A stretch of DNA of 64,000 nucleotides, taken from positions 145,293,767 to 145,357,766 of the forward strand of contig OZ038378.1 in the NCBI GenBank assembly GCA_964036045.1, in the 5' to 3' direction. Shown piece after piece: positions 21,799-34,123 of this stretch. Within the stretch, counting starts at the first letter, position 1, and the number at the start of each line of letters is the position of its first letter. The position numbers and the translations under genes are program-made. Under the pieces are notes generated by a model. That model did no database searches and was not told where the DNA came from. It worked only from the letters and a program-made list of their open reading frames with translations. The DNA comes from Eutreptiella sp. 'Long Island Sound 2002' (Eukaryota; Euglenozoa; Euglenophyceae; Eutreptiales; Eutreptiaceae).

Positions 21799-22130
21799 GG
21801 GCGGTCCTTTGGGACCGAGAGTTTTTTTTTTTGTTAAGGACCGCCCTTAAGGACCGCCCCAAGGGACCACCAACCGCCAACCACCAAACGCCACCAACCG
21901 CCAACCGCCAACCGCCAACCACTGCTAACTGCCATCAACCACCAATCCCCAACCACCAACTGCCACCAACCACCATCAACCGCCACCAACCGCCAGCAAC
22001 CGCCAGTCGCCAATCGCCAACCGCCAACCGCCAACCGCCAACACATGGTGTGCCCATGGGCATTTTTGGGAAACCTGGGTACAGGAACACTTCTTCTTTT
22101 TTTTTCTTCTTCCTTAAGGACTGCCCTGCC
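21799..22130. repeat. Hairpin plus CCAACCG minisatellite (copy 2)
   Basis: Perfect arms GGGCGGTCCTT (21799-21809) and AAGGACCGCCC (21836-21846) flank a T-rich loop. About 190 bp of ACCACCAACCGCCAACC units follow, and a further AAGGACTGCCC near 22116-22126 may mark the far end. Counterpart of 11197-11432. Confidence 0.85.
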
Positions 22131-22538
22131 CTCGCCCGTAACATGTCCGGTGGCGGGGATGAAAAGGACTGGGAGTGCACTTCTGGCAAATTGGACGGGC
22201 GCGTAGGGGGCGATTGGTGCTGAGATTTGTTGGGGCGTCTGGGATTCTGGGACACCTGATTTGGAGGTGTCACTCTAAGATGTGCATCTTTTACTTTGGG
22301 ACACCAGATAATGCCTTTTCTTTCTATGTCGGTTCTTCAGATTGGCACCATGAAGTCTTTTAACTGCCCACAAAAACTGCCCACATACAAAACATGCCTG
22401 ATTGAGGCTGCCTAGCCCTGGGTACCATAAGGTAGTGGAAACACCTAGGCCCCACATATGAGCATGTACACATGTACGAACAAAGCAGAACTTCGGACCG
22501 TTGGCCGCACATGTGAATGAAGTGGGCGGGAAACCGCC

Positions 22539-22934
22539 ATGCGCAAAAAAAGCTGCCCACAAAAAGGCGTGTCTCTGGTCCCCTGGGATTCATTATCCCC
22601 CACTGATCAAATCTCTCTGCGGGACAAGTACCCTGATGCTGGTCAGGGGGCAGTTTGCGACTTGTGTGTTCGCTCTGCACGCCCCAGTGCGTTCTTCAGC
22701 CGCCGTTCTTCAAGCACCTCATCATCAGCCCCCCCATCAGTGGACTCTGGGCTGCAGGTGCTTTCGGCTCCTCTAGTTGTGTCTGGTGCAGCCATGTCTT
22801 TGGCCACAGAGTCAATGGATTCTGGGGTTGTGGAGCCTTCAGCGTCTGTTGCAGAGTCTTCTACTGCTGCCACAGGGTCTGCCATAGGGTCTGCTGCACA
22901 CGCACCCAGCACATCACAATCAGATGGTCAGAAG
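22539..22934 (+). CDS. Possible first exon of a small zinc-finger protein
   Basis: The open frame begins with a Lys/Cys-rich start and CDLCVRSARPSAFFS, followed by a Ser/Ala-rich low-complexity region typical of a disordered linker. At GAAG|GTGCGC (22934/22935) a phase-0 donor is available. Joining to a frame starting at 23018 would connect it with the zinc-finger segment downstream. The 3' splice site is weak, so a pseudogene with a frameshift is an equal alternative. Confidence 0.35.
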
Positions 22935-23017
22935 GTGCGCGCAAAACGTTCGCGTCCAGACACTTTGAAGAAGGCCAAACAGCCCTGTGTGCTGAAAGGA
23001 GTTATAATTGCACAGAG

Positions 23018-23208
23018 GTTGAAAAGTACGGTAAGTATGGTCTGTATGACAACAGTGGTAGGCTGTACTGCAAGCCATGTGGAAAAAAGATGGATGCGAC
23101 ACGGGGGGACTCGCTGACGAAGCACGTTACCTCAGGCATTCATGACGTTGTGTGCGCCAAACATATTCAGTCTTTAATTTTTGGTTCTAGCGCTGATTGT
23201 ACTACGTG
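23018..23208 (+). CDS. BED/C2H2-like zinc-finger segment
   Basis: The frame reads KYGLYDNSGRLYCKPCGKK and continues with a His-x5-His pair (SLTKHVTSGIHD), a C-x2-C-x12-H-x5-H arrangement like the BED-type or U1-like fingers often found in hAT-transposon-derived proteins. The exon can end at ACGTG|GTAACTG, a strong donor that also explains the TAA. The frame beyond that point stays open for 43 more codons. No transposase domain is found downstream. Confidence 0.4.
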
Positions 23209-23219
23209 GTAACTGATTG

Positions 23220-26200
23220 TTGGTGCTGTGCGGGGCGCGGCACAAACCGCCCCGCCTGCATCCGATGACCGGACGAATGCTGCGTGTTTCCAGCCCCATG
23301 CTGGTGCATCACAGATTCATAATTTACTGATTGAATTGTAATGTCTAGTCGATCCGATAAATTCCATATATCCAAAGGTCACATATTTGGTACATTGTTC
23401 TCCTGCCTGACACGCGTCTTTGGTTGCAGATCAGAATATTGAAGACCAGCAATGTTTCAATGGGATTCCTGTATGCTTGCCAGGGTTGGTGGCAGCAACC
23501 AAACCGGCTAACACCTAACCCCTCAAACCTCGGGCCCTCCATGCCCCTTGGGACCAACGAGCGTAGGGAGTGTGGCCAAGAGAGGCCAGCGACAGCAAGC
23601 ACGCCCAAAGTATATGCAACCCAAACATGGAACACAGAATAAACACCACACCTCATGCAGAGTGTGACCAGGAGTTAAAGCCCGGAACCCATGAGCCCAC
23701 AGCCCTGACCCCAGTAGGGATTGGACCTATGGGATTGGACCTACAATGCAAACACTGAGCATTGACGTCAAAAGGCTCAAAAGCAATGTAGAAGACCGGA
23801 TTAGAGAACCCACACTTGGATGTCCACAGAGCTGCTGCACATTGCTGCACATGCATCCCAGAACCTGCATGAATGGTGCGCTTTGCGGCCTGCTTGCGGT
23901 CCCACCCACTGACCCCAAGGCCTTGACTAATCGCCCCCCCACTGTCGCCGCGCATCCAATGAAACTAATCAGGCCAAAGGCAACTCTCTCCAACCACCTC
24001 AGCAGGGCAGCGGTGGTAGTCCCCCCTCCCCTGCAGATGTTTTCCTCAGGCCAACCCCACCAAAATCGGCTTTGGTTGGAAGATTTTGCATACGACTATG
24101 GAATAGGTATTCAAAGGGTGCAGGATCTGACAACTTTGTTCCCGTGCCCTAACAGACCCTGACACCACTGAACCTGAAACATTCCACAATTGTCCTACAT
24201 CGCACCATCCACATGGCATTGATCTAGCTTGAACTTCCATGTCGTTGAAATGGTGCAGAGCTATGATGCCCACAACCCTCAGACTAGTACACGCCTCGAT
24301 AGAGCAGTGGAAATGATGTCCACAGAAGTGAAGACCAGCCCATTGCTCTGCACACCACTTGCTAATACCAACCACTCTTGGGCTACAAACCCTGGTTTCG
24401 CAGAAACCACAGTTTGGCACCACTGCCTTGCCTGCTCTCCCAGTGTTCAGGGCCAGAGTCAGTGATATTTTACGCAGAGCTGTGATTGCATGTGGCAGGG
24501 CAAGGGCGAGCATCACAGCCAAACCAGACGGGCACCAATTAGCAAGAACATCCTGTACCCCAGAACTGGGACCATATCCCTGCGTTGGTGCACCAATTTT
24601 GCTGGTTGTTGGGTGCATTCGCATGGGTGTAGACATCTAGAACTGGTCATCCCAATCAGTGAATCTGCTCTTGATGTGTGCTTATGTAGAAGATAAACTG
24701 TGTAGTGACGGGCCGATCGAAGCGGTCCACTGTGCCGTGGATTTGTCAATATGGTGTCCATTTATTGCACGAATTCAGGACGGTGCAATGGAGGTGGGGG
24801 GTTGGAAGTCTCTCAGGGGCACCCATTCTGTGCGGCCACGGAGGGTTTTGGTTTTTGCCAAATTTTTCAAGTTTCCCCTCAGTTTGTGGAACTGAGGACA
24901 CTTCTCCCTATTTTAAGGGTGGGCAACTCAACAAAATATGTTTTATGTTTTGTCGCGTATTTGGATGGGTACCCATAAAGCCCCTCCCCTCTGCTCTCAG
25001 CCCTTTCCCCGAACCCATTACCCAGAATTCTGCAAACAAACAAAAGTCAATTAAACATAGGGGGTCATTTACAGTGGCACTTGGAAAAAAGCAATTTTTA
25101 CTTTTTCGTTCTGTTTTTGGGCAGCTGCTGATGGGGCATGTGACGAAACACAGTGACACATGTGGGGACACCTTCTCACCTGAGAGGCATTGGGTGGCTG
25201 TGACAATGCATTCCCAGGTCACAAGCGGAAGCGGCTTTCTGAGGCAACTGGGTGCTTGAATGGTACGATATTCTTTTCTCTTCGTTTGTGTGTGTGGTGT
25301 CCATGGCTCTGAGAGTTTCGTTCTTCGCTTGTTTGGGGCATGCCGGGTGCTTTGCTTGTTGCGTGTGAGGCGTCCCTGGCTCTTGGGCAGTTGTTCGCCG
25401 TGCATGTGTGATATGCTGCAAGTGCAATTTTAGTGCAGAGCGTAGATGTTGTGCTCGTTTGTTCTTGATTGCTCTTTCTCTTGAGGTTTGAAAATGAAAA
25501 ATCATCTAACACCACAGGCACCAAAAGGATCAATGCAAGATCACGGTGTGAAAGGTTGCAGTCCAAACAAGGTTGGGATAGTACAAAAGTATGTACAAAG
25601 GTGATTGTGCTTTGGTTCTGATAGCATGCTCATTACGATGGTGTGTTTGTTGATAGAAAAACACAAGAAAACCGCTTTAGTGTCACGGCATGTACCGAGA
25701 GACGTAAACCTTTTGTTTTGGCTCCATACTTTGATGAGGTGGCATGGGGTATGGCATGACACCTCATGCCGCTTAACAAGCATTTTATGGGGTGCTAGTT
25801 AGTCAGTAGTGCACCTCAGTCCACTCAAAAGGCATGGGGTAACCTTTTGTCTCATCATCTCACGGTTCATTATGCCTAAGCACGATTGTCCATAGGCCGT
25901 ATATACGTGTGGCGCAAAATGAGTACGGATTTCTAAGTGCCCCGAAAACAAGAGAACTGCCAGCATACATAAAACAATCTCAATCACTTATCGCACCCTT
26001 TGATCCCACACCAAGTAAAGATCGCTACCCCACACAAAAAATGTAATTATTCAGGCAAACCAAGTAGCAATCCAAGGACGTTTCAAAAAGATGTCTCTTA
26101 TCTCTGAGTGTGCTGCCAATTCGCATAATAGGATTTCTAAGAATAGATGGATAAAATATTGCATGTGACCTAACCACTATGTCAGCAGTGGCTCGGGATT

Positions 26201-27750
26201 AATAAACATGATATAGAACACAAAGCTCAAGTACAATGAAGATGGAACATGGATAAAGGATTTATTGAAGGCATACCTACATATGATAAGCGATATCGGG
26301 ACTTTTTGCACTTCGGGGTTAAAGTTGTGTATTTAAAAAGGTGCAAAAATATAGAAGATTGTGTTTTCGGACTAGAAAAAAATCTAAGGATGTGGAGCAG
26401 GGCCCATGCACTGCAGCAGCGAATAGGATGAAGGTGAAGGATTCAAGTTTTGAAAAAAAAAAGAAGTCTGCTTACAATAGATGTATCGGAAAAAGAATGG
26501 ACGCAGAAGGATAGAAAAGGAGCCACATTGCATGAGTTTTGTAGTCCACAGATAAGAGTAGCCATCTAAAATTGAACAAAGGAATCACATTGAATGCACT
26601 TCATACATGGTAACATCCAATGTACATTTTTCCAAACCTCAACATATCTAACCTGATCTGTACGGATAGAGCACCTGTTATGGCACCATCATGGTCCTTT
26701 TTTTGGTTTTTTGGAAACTAAGATGCGGGCTTTGGCGGTCATACACGACGTCGTCTTTAACTTGATCGTGATTCCCGTTGCACAGACAATATAGGATGCA
26801 AGCGTAATTAGCTCACGCTAGTTACGGACATTCGTTGAATTCGAGTATTGCATAAGTTTGGACACGTGCACAAAAATGCAAATGAAGGATAGCTTTTGCC
26901 TCTACAGTGAATTAGAAACACTGTACTTTAATGGTCATGAGCATCCTTGATTTTTTTTGTACGTGATCCCATTCCAAAAAAGTTCTGGGGTCGGGTCCCA
27001 CCCCACAATACTATACATGGAAAAGGTGAAAATACAACGAAGAAGGTTGGGTTAGTCGTGCATCATGCATAGCGCTAGGGATGTAGGGACACTTGAGTCT
27101 ACCCTTCGCCGGCTTTGGCTTTGTTTTTTGGGGGTATCAGAAGCAGATGCGGTAGTGGCCGAGCCCTACTGGTCGGTAGTGGTGGGTTAGGAGCTGTAAA
27201 TAAATGCTATAAATAATCACAAGAAATCGCTGCTTCATTTGTGTTTTTCTTACAGCTTTTTGGTTGTGCACTTTTATTTCTGGCCGTCACCTTTTCAGCC
27301 TCAATGCATATTCTTTTCTGACGAGCTTGCCTTTGCGAACTTTGCCTCAGCTCTCAGTTCTTGATAGGGTGGTTAGGATCGGTTTTGGTAGCATTTTTTT
27401 CTTGGTGGTTGTGGTTAGTTTTGTTGTGGTCTTGGTTTTCTTTTTCTTGATTGTAACATTGAAAGTTTGGTTCCTCTTTTGTGCTTTTTTTTAAGTATCA
27501 GCCCTTAAAGTAGTGATTTGTTGCAGCTTTGCCCATCAAATCTATTGTCAAAAATGGGTAGAATCTAAGAAGCATTATCTCAATCAAATAGAAGGTGCCC
27601 TACGGTGCAAAGAAAACATTGTACCCAACATCCTTGATGAAATGAAGTGTTATCTATGCTGTTCATTTGATTTTCTATGTTTTTGGCAGTTCCAACACGA
27701 CGGTATGAGATCAAAAATTCTTGTACTATTGTTCATCAAAACTCCTATTA
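23220..27750. other. AT-richer region with no supported gene
   Basis: Base composition shifts from the GC-rich left part of the window to clearly AT-rich, especially 25.9-27.5 kb. ORFs are short. I found no conserved motif, RNA gene or retroelement domain. It may be old mobile-element sequence or an intergenic block. Confidence 0.5.
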
Positions 27751-27754
27751 CTCC

Positions 27755-27890
27755 AGTGGACTATGGTGTGGGAACTAAGGGTTGTCTTTTTGAGAGATCC
27801 CAAGTTCAAACCCCACTCATCTAACTAAGTTAGAACAACCCCATATGATGCATGTGACATGGTTGTGACCACATGTACCACAGCCTATGC
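27755..27890 (+). repeat. SINE-like element, second family (copy 1)
   Basis: A head with TGAGAGATCCCAAGTTCAAA (B-box-like GTTCAAACCCC at 27813) and a body with CTAACTAAGT, GACATGGTTGTGACC and ACATGTACCACAGCC match 60784-60930. It ends a few bases before the LTR of element A at 27902. Confidence 0.6.
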
Positions 27891-27901
27891 TACCTCTTAA
27901 A

Positions 27902-29224
27902 TTCCCGCTTTGCATCTCGTTCCTCTATTTGAATAGTCTCTGTATTCTCTGGTTGCACTTGCTTTGGTGTTTGCTCCTGCTCCATTTTAGGTACTCAAAG
28001 ATTTCAGTGGAAAATAAAACCAGACCAAGACTCCAAGACGAGCAGAACTGGGATCAATAAAATAATAAAGAACTTGATGGGGCTGTACAATGAACAGACA
28101 AACAATGGGTGATGTTGGGCCTTGTGTTTGCTCGTATGCATGCATGTATGCATCAGGACCACTCAGGACTTCAGTCTGCACTCTGCAACAGTGAACAGTG
28201 ACTTCAGATCAGGGCAAAAATGGTATATCTCAGAAATCAGGCTTCTTGCAAAGATAGTCAAACAGACGAAACAAAAATGGTTTCCCAATGATAAAAAAAC
28301 ATAGAAAATCGCTTGAAATGTCTTCCAGGAATTTTCCGTAGCTCAGGAAACTGCAGAACTGAGTAGGAACTTCCCTCATGACCTCAGAACTCAGTAGGAA
28401 TTCCCATAGTGGAAGCGGCGCACTCACGGGGCAAAAATGGTCAAAAAATGCAATAGTCGTATGACCACTATATAGATGCGGAATTTTATGCTGAGTCTGA
28501 AAATCATATTGTATTTCTGTGAAAGCACCATATGTTGGAGAATAATGCAGATTACTGAACAGCTCAGTCTCAATGAGACTAGCCAAAAAAATAGATAAAG
28601 CAAAGGCCAACACCCATGTTGTGCTATATTACAAATAGTGTTCAAAGAAGAAACAATGGAATAACAAACAATAACTCATGGCATATAATACAATAGATAA
28701 ACCCTCTTTTGAAATAAAGTTAAGCCATTAAGTGTCTTTCACCTATATTGGAAGTGATCAAGCTCCATGGACAACATTTCCCCTAATGTCCCAACCAAAC
28801 TCTAATAAAGAATAATACCATTGCTCCATATGAAACCAATTTTGAGAAATTGTTGCTCATTCATGGACTTTTAACACTACCTCACGTGCCGGATCTGCCG
28901 GATTCTCATCATAGACTAAACTATCTTTTCAAATGTCAATCATCTTGGTAAGCCAACCTTTGTTCATATCTATGTTTATTGTCACAATCCTTCGTGCATT
29001 GATCATATTTCATTGTGGTATCCCACTTAGCTTTTTAAGACGTCACAATTTTTTCGTGTGCTATTAAGTTGTGGTAATATCATACATCTCAGAATAAGTA
29101 TAAAATTTGTCTACCCGATGGTGTTCCCCCAATGTCCCAACCGAACTCTAATAAAGAATAATACCATTGCTCCATATGGAACCAACATTTTGAGAAATTG
29201 TCGCTCATTCATGGACTTTTAACA
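27902..29224 (-). repeat. 3' LTR of element A
   Basis: 27902-29128 matches 48804-50047. On the minus strand the likely start is TGTTAAAAGTCC at 29224, directly preceded by the purine tract GGAAGGGG. The first ~95 bp (29224-29129) recur inside the LTR at 28876-28782, so this LTR holds an internal direct repeat. The end is GCGGGAA at 27902. The last ~80 bp encode the first Gag codons, as in the 5' LTR. No clear target-site duplication is found with the other end. Confidence 0.75.
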
Positions 29225-29236
29225 CCCCTTCCAGCC
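29225..29236 (-). other. Polypurine tract of element A
   Basis: On the minus strand GGCTGGAAGGGG immediately precedes TGTTAAAAG, as expected for the plus-strand primer of an LTR element. Confidence 0.65.
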
Positions 29237-30467
29237 TGAATACACGCTGTGTGTGAAGGCGTCGTCCAAGAATGACTCCCATGTTCCACGTCACCAACAG
29301 ATCTCACCTCAATCCGGCGTCAATGGGGTCCAATCTTACTAAAAATTGGGAGTAGAACCAACCATAAATGACCAAATGTAGACCAAGATGAGTCCTTCAA
29401 ACGGTCTCAGGATACTCCAGTGTCGTCCTCGTACGCTCTCGTAGTCGTGAACGATGTTCCTGGTCGCAGTAGTAAGAAATCCAACTCTGATCCAGACGCT
29501 TGACCCAATACATGTCACCAAATCCAATCAATCTGGGCAGATGAACACAGTAATTGAGCCATAAAATCAGTGAAGTAGGCACCCTAGATATCAGGCCAGT
29601 ACCTCAGCTGTCAGGTGGTCGTAGGTGTTGCTGGGGGCCTGCACTTGCCGCCATGAAACTCCAGCATATGAACTTGAGCTCCAGATCCCACATCATAAAT
29701 GTACCAGGATGCCCCAATCCAGCCACATGAATCAGCATGTCATAACACAAATGCCAGGGCATGAGGACTCAGCTCCTCGCTGCACATGTACAACGGCGCG
29801 TCCAGACTTCTAACGCGTTGCTTTACGTGTTCGCCTCAACATTTAGACCACTGGTTCAAGTCAGGTAGGTGCCCTGGGAATAACTCCCTCCAAAACCCCA
29901 AAACTCAACTTGTAGTTACTTAAACTTGGCTTCAAGTTGACCATAGGTGCTGCGAAGTAAAACCAGGACCAAGTGATATTCAAAGTACTTTCCAACCATG
30001 AACTAACCAAAAGATTTTGGGAACCTCAAGAACCCCAGGTTCCTTGATACTAGGCTCCCACCAACTCAACTCCCTCCAGAATTTGTCGTAACTCCAGAAC
30101 TTGCTGTTATGCCAGTCATATCCGCCTTTTAAAACTGTTGAATATTTGACCTTGAAACTTCTTCCAACTCCTTTCTTTCTGGTTCCCAAAATTGTGCTGC
30201 TGACCTTGCTGGCGGCGCGAGTGGCTCACAGCGCAGAAGGCCGGCAGTCCCTCCGAAATTGCCACGAGGAATAATGGAGACCAAATAAGGTCTGAGCTTT
30301 TCCATGCCTTAAACTGTACTTTTCTGGATATATCCTGAACTTCAATGATTGTTCTGCAGTATGAAGTGAAGTTCTGCAGGTTTTCACCTTGGTCCGCCAG
30401 TGGAAGCATAAGAAGCATGAAAACAGACTTCAAGGTACTCTTTCCTCCTCAGTATCTTGGTAATCAC
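29237..30467 (-). other. 3' untranslated region of element A
   Basis: Between the pol stop and the 3' LTR. No convincing ORF. Confidence 0.5.
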
Positions 30468-32852
30468 TCAAGGTAACCAGTCTTCTGCCATACCACCAAC
30501 TGTAGGCTCTTCTGTACGTCGCCGTTTGCCTCCGTGCTGCTGTGAGCCCTTCTTGGTGCTGACCTCTCCTGGTTCCTTGTTGTCCGTGGCAGTCTCTTCC
30601 TTGGGTTCCTCCGCGCTGGACTTCTTCTTCAGTGTGCTGCTGATCCGCCGAGCCTGCCTTAGCGCTGTGTCAAAGCAAGGTGCGTGTGCCAGATAGTAAT
30701 CCACAAAAACATGATTCAGCTTTCCATCATCATGCACGAATGCACGTACTGGTTCCCAAGTGCTCTCGCTCGTGCCATAGCCTTCCCACTTCGTTAAAAA
30801 GCGCCAGCCTTGTCTACATTGTCCTCTCAGGATCTGTTCGACGTGATAAGCTCCAGTTCTCTCCATCTCAGTCTGATTGTAGAATGGCGTATCCTGGTCA
30901 TTTGCCACGATGTCCTGTTCATCAGCCAACGCTGCTCGCTTGTCGTCATTCAGCATGTCTGTCTCTTCTTCTTTGATCGTGTTTTCGCCATAGGCATCCA
31001 CCAGCTCAAATGGGAAGCGCTTCACGAACTCAAAGGCAACAGGTACTTCGCCGCCCAAAGTAGGACTGCAACGCGCCGTAATACGGCCGCTGCTGACTCC
31101 AGTAACAAGGTAGGGACCATACAACATAACATCCTTCGTGGCACCCTTAGGTACCTCCAATTGCTTGAACCTCTTTCTCCTTCTATTGGCGCGTTCAAAC
31201 CGACTCGCTCGTCCTTTCCTCAAGTGGGCTTGAACAACTTGGGCAATCTTGTTTTGTTCTTTGACCCAGTCCTGCACTTGAACGTTGCCTTCGTGTAGAA
31301 AGGGTAGGTCCAAACGTAGAGTAGGCCTTCCATGGAAAACGTCTCCTCGTGAATAGCCAGATTTTCCTCTCTGCTTGTGGTTCATACATATGACCACCTG
31401 GTCGTTCAACTGGACCCAATTGCTGGGTTTAATACTCTGCCTCAGAATACGGAGCTCTTCCTGGTACTCATCATTCATACGCTCGCATAGTCCGTTTGAT
31501 TGTGGGCGGTAAGGTTGTGAGAACAATACTTCCACGCCCGTTGCAGCAAATACGTTGCAATACCAGCCATAGTCTCCCTTGAAGCGAATATCCTTGTCAC
31601 TGTGGATGCGAACAGGTGGGCCATAGAAACGAATCCAATGGTGTTTGATGAGCTTCAGAACGCCTTCTCCATTAATAGTCTTCTTGCATGGTACAACTTG
31701 GCAGAAAGCACTCAGAGCGTCCACAATCATCAAGGCATAGTCGTAGTTATGACACTTGGGTCTGTCAATGAAGTCCACATACAACAGTGCATTGACCATG
31801 TGTGGCAGTGGCAGGACGCCAAGTAGGCCTCGGTCGCTGGGTTGGTTCCGCTTGCTCGTGACAAACTCCTTGCATGTCCTGTGCATGTCCTCAATTTTCT
31901 GTGTCAACTCTGTGTCAGGTACGCGAGTGTGGAACATCTTCTCGAAAGCCCAGAGCCAGGAATCCGGTCCAGGATGAACGACAACATCGTGGGTCCACTG
32001 TAGGGCTGCGCCCAGCGCCTTCTTGGGTATGCATGTTTGCACTTCCTTCCTTATAATACCACTTGAGGATAGCCACCACAGCTCCTTGTCCACCAGTGCA
32101 TAGGATCCACCCCCTAGGGCTTTCAAACTATCTCCATACTCCTCCACATAGTTAGACTTCCGCAGAGAACTGAGTACTTCAGCTTTGCTCATCATGAGAT
32201 CCAAATGGACATCCATTTTCTGAAAAGCTTCTTGAGAAAGAGCTTCAGAGCTTGCAGAAATTTTCTCATCGAAATTTTCACGTGAGAGGCAATCACATAG
32301 CTCATTTTTCAGACCCGGTACCCTGTAGATGTTGAGCTTCAGCTGAGCGAGAAACGTCCACCAACGTCTGAGCTTTCGGTTTTCAGGAGGGGCCCCCTTG
32401 AGAAACGTCTCCGTGGACTCCGGATCACATAACCACACCGTGGAATTGCTGCCAAACAGTCGGCTTTGTCCGGAGATAAGCAGAATTCCAGAGAGTAATT
32501 CACGTTCATACGTGCTGTAGTTAGCTCTAGTTGAGGACCATTTCCAATTCCAGTGGCCAATGGGTACGAGATGGAATTCCTGCGAATCGTAGTTGTGCTT
32601 GAGTGAGCCGTCACGATTGACTCTGACTGTCCTCAGTTCATCCGCTATTCTCCTTGCAGCTGCTCCTGGAATTCGTTGCCACTGCAGAAGTGTGCCTCCG
32701 CCTCCCACAAGAGAAGCATCAGTGATGACCACGAACTCGCCGTCAGGCGCAGGTGTGCCCAACAGCCTCAGTGAACTCAGCTTTTCCTTGATCTCCTGAA
32801 ACTGAGCTTCATGCTCTGGTGTCCACTTCCAAGGTACAGTCTTCTTGGTCAA
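30468..32852 (-). pseudogene. Element A pol, 3' part: RNase H, integrase, chromodomain
   Basis: A 794-codon open segment. From the N-terminus it has an RNase H start (FVVITDASLVGG) and a zinc-binding and core integrase with LLYVDFID, IHSDKDIRF and GLCERMNDE supplying the D, D, E residues. It ends in a chromodomain at about residues 669-718 (WRFLTKWEGYG, STWEP) and a basic tail. This places A among chromodomain Ty3/gypsy elements. The segment is uninterrupted, but the RT part upstream joins it only after two frameshifts (32909-32860 region), so the full polyprotein cannot be made. Confidence 0.9.
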
Positions 32853-32908
32853 GTCCGTGAGAAGGTGGCTACTGTACGTGAAAAGTGGGGATGTGCCTCC
32901 TGTAAAAA

Positions 32909-34123
32909 TTACAGGATCCCAGGGAAACTTCTGATGTCCTTGACGCCACGGGTCTTGTCATCACGGATAGAAGCCTTCAAAATTGGGGCGACCTTTTCCT
33001 TCACAGGTCGCCACCATCTCCATCCAACTTGGAAACCCAAATGTTCAATTTCCTCCTGCATGAATTCAGATTTTTCCAACTTCACGCGGGTATTGCATTC
33101 TTTACAAGTGCGTAAAAACTCCTCCACCAAACGTAAATGGTCATCAGCGTCATCGGTCCCCAATAGCACATCATCTATATAGACCTCAATGACTGCTCCC
33201 TTCTTCAGTAGTGCCTGCACCGTAGGTTTGAGCTTCATAAGGGCCACGACCTGGTTCATGAGCTCCTGGAAAGTTGCCGGGGCATTCGTCAACCCAAACG
33301 GCATAACTTTCCATTTGAACACTTGATCATTAGGAGCAATAAATGCTGATAGACCCTGCGCTCGTTTTGTTAACTCCACTTGCCAGAAACCACTGCGCTT
33401 ATCCAATTTGGATTTGAAACGGCAATGAGCTGCTCTTTCCAGCGCCTGTTCCAAACACGGTAGACTCCCTGAATGTTTTTTCGTGAGTTTGTTCAACTTC
33501 CCGTAATGGACAACCAGTCTTTTTGCGTTGCTCCCTGATTTGTCTACCAAGAAGCATGGAGAGCAGTGTTTTGGATACTCTGCTTGCTCATATTTTTCCG
33601 GGAGGTCGGCTGCAATGCATTCAGTGATTTGACGCATTATCTCCTCACTGTCTGCCTTGCTAGCTGGAAATGGCTTTGAACGCACGGTGGTATTCTTGTG
33701 CCCATCCAGCAATTCCAAATCCATGGTAACCAACTTCTCACATGAACCATGTGCCATCAACGGTCCAAAAGCAACCTTCCTTCGACGTAAGACTTCTTGA
33801 ATTTCGGAAGGCAAAATTTTGATCTTCTCCTCGAAATCGTCTGCGGCTGCCAAATTTGATTTCCGATACTCATCCCTGGATACTGAGTAACACTCACTGA
33901 GTAGGGCCGAGACATCCAGATAAACGTCATTGCCATCCACGATAAAGCGGTCGTCATCCAGATATTGGTAGAACAAATCTGTTTCATCTCCGTCAACACT
34001 CCTGCCCGTGAACTTGTTGTAATGGCTCTTCGATCTGTCCTTGAGCTCTAGCATTTGTTGTTCCTCAGATATCTGGAAGATTGGGAGTTCAAAGAGCGTA
34101 AGTGGTCCTTCGAGACCGGCCAT
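32909..34123 (-). pseudogene. Element A pol: reverse transcriptase segment
   Basis: 404 codons of Ty3-type RT. It has KLDKRSGFWQVEL (motif A), MPFGLTNAPATFQ (motif B), YIDDVLLGTDD (motif C; codons at 33170-33181) and LGFQVGWRWWRP. The active-site Asp pair is intact. Reading breaks at RSFPGIL, where a frameshift leads to an open frame encoding the expected CNFYRRHI, and a second frameshift follows within 40 bp. A frameshift also separates it from the preceding segment near 34100. Confidence 0.9.

Noticed and set aside
27264-27494. Hydrophobic 76-codon ORF that could be a small membrane protein
   Set aside because: It lies in T-rich DNA, where Phe/Val/Leu runs are expected by chance; no other support.
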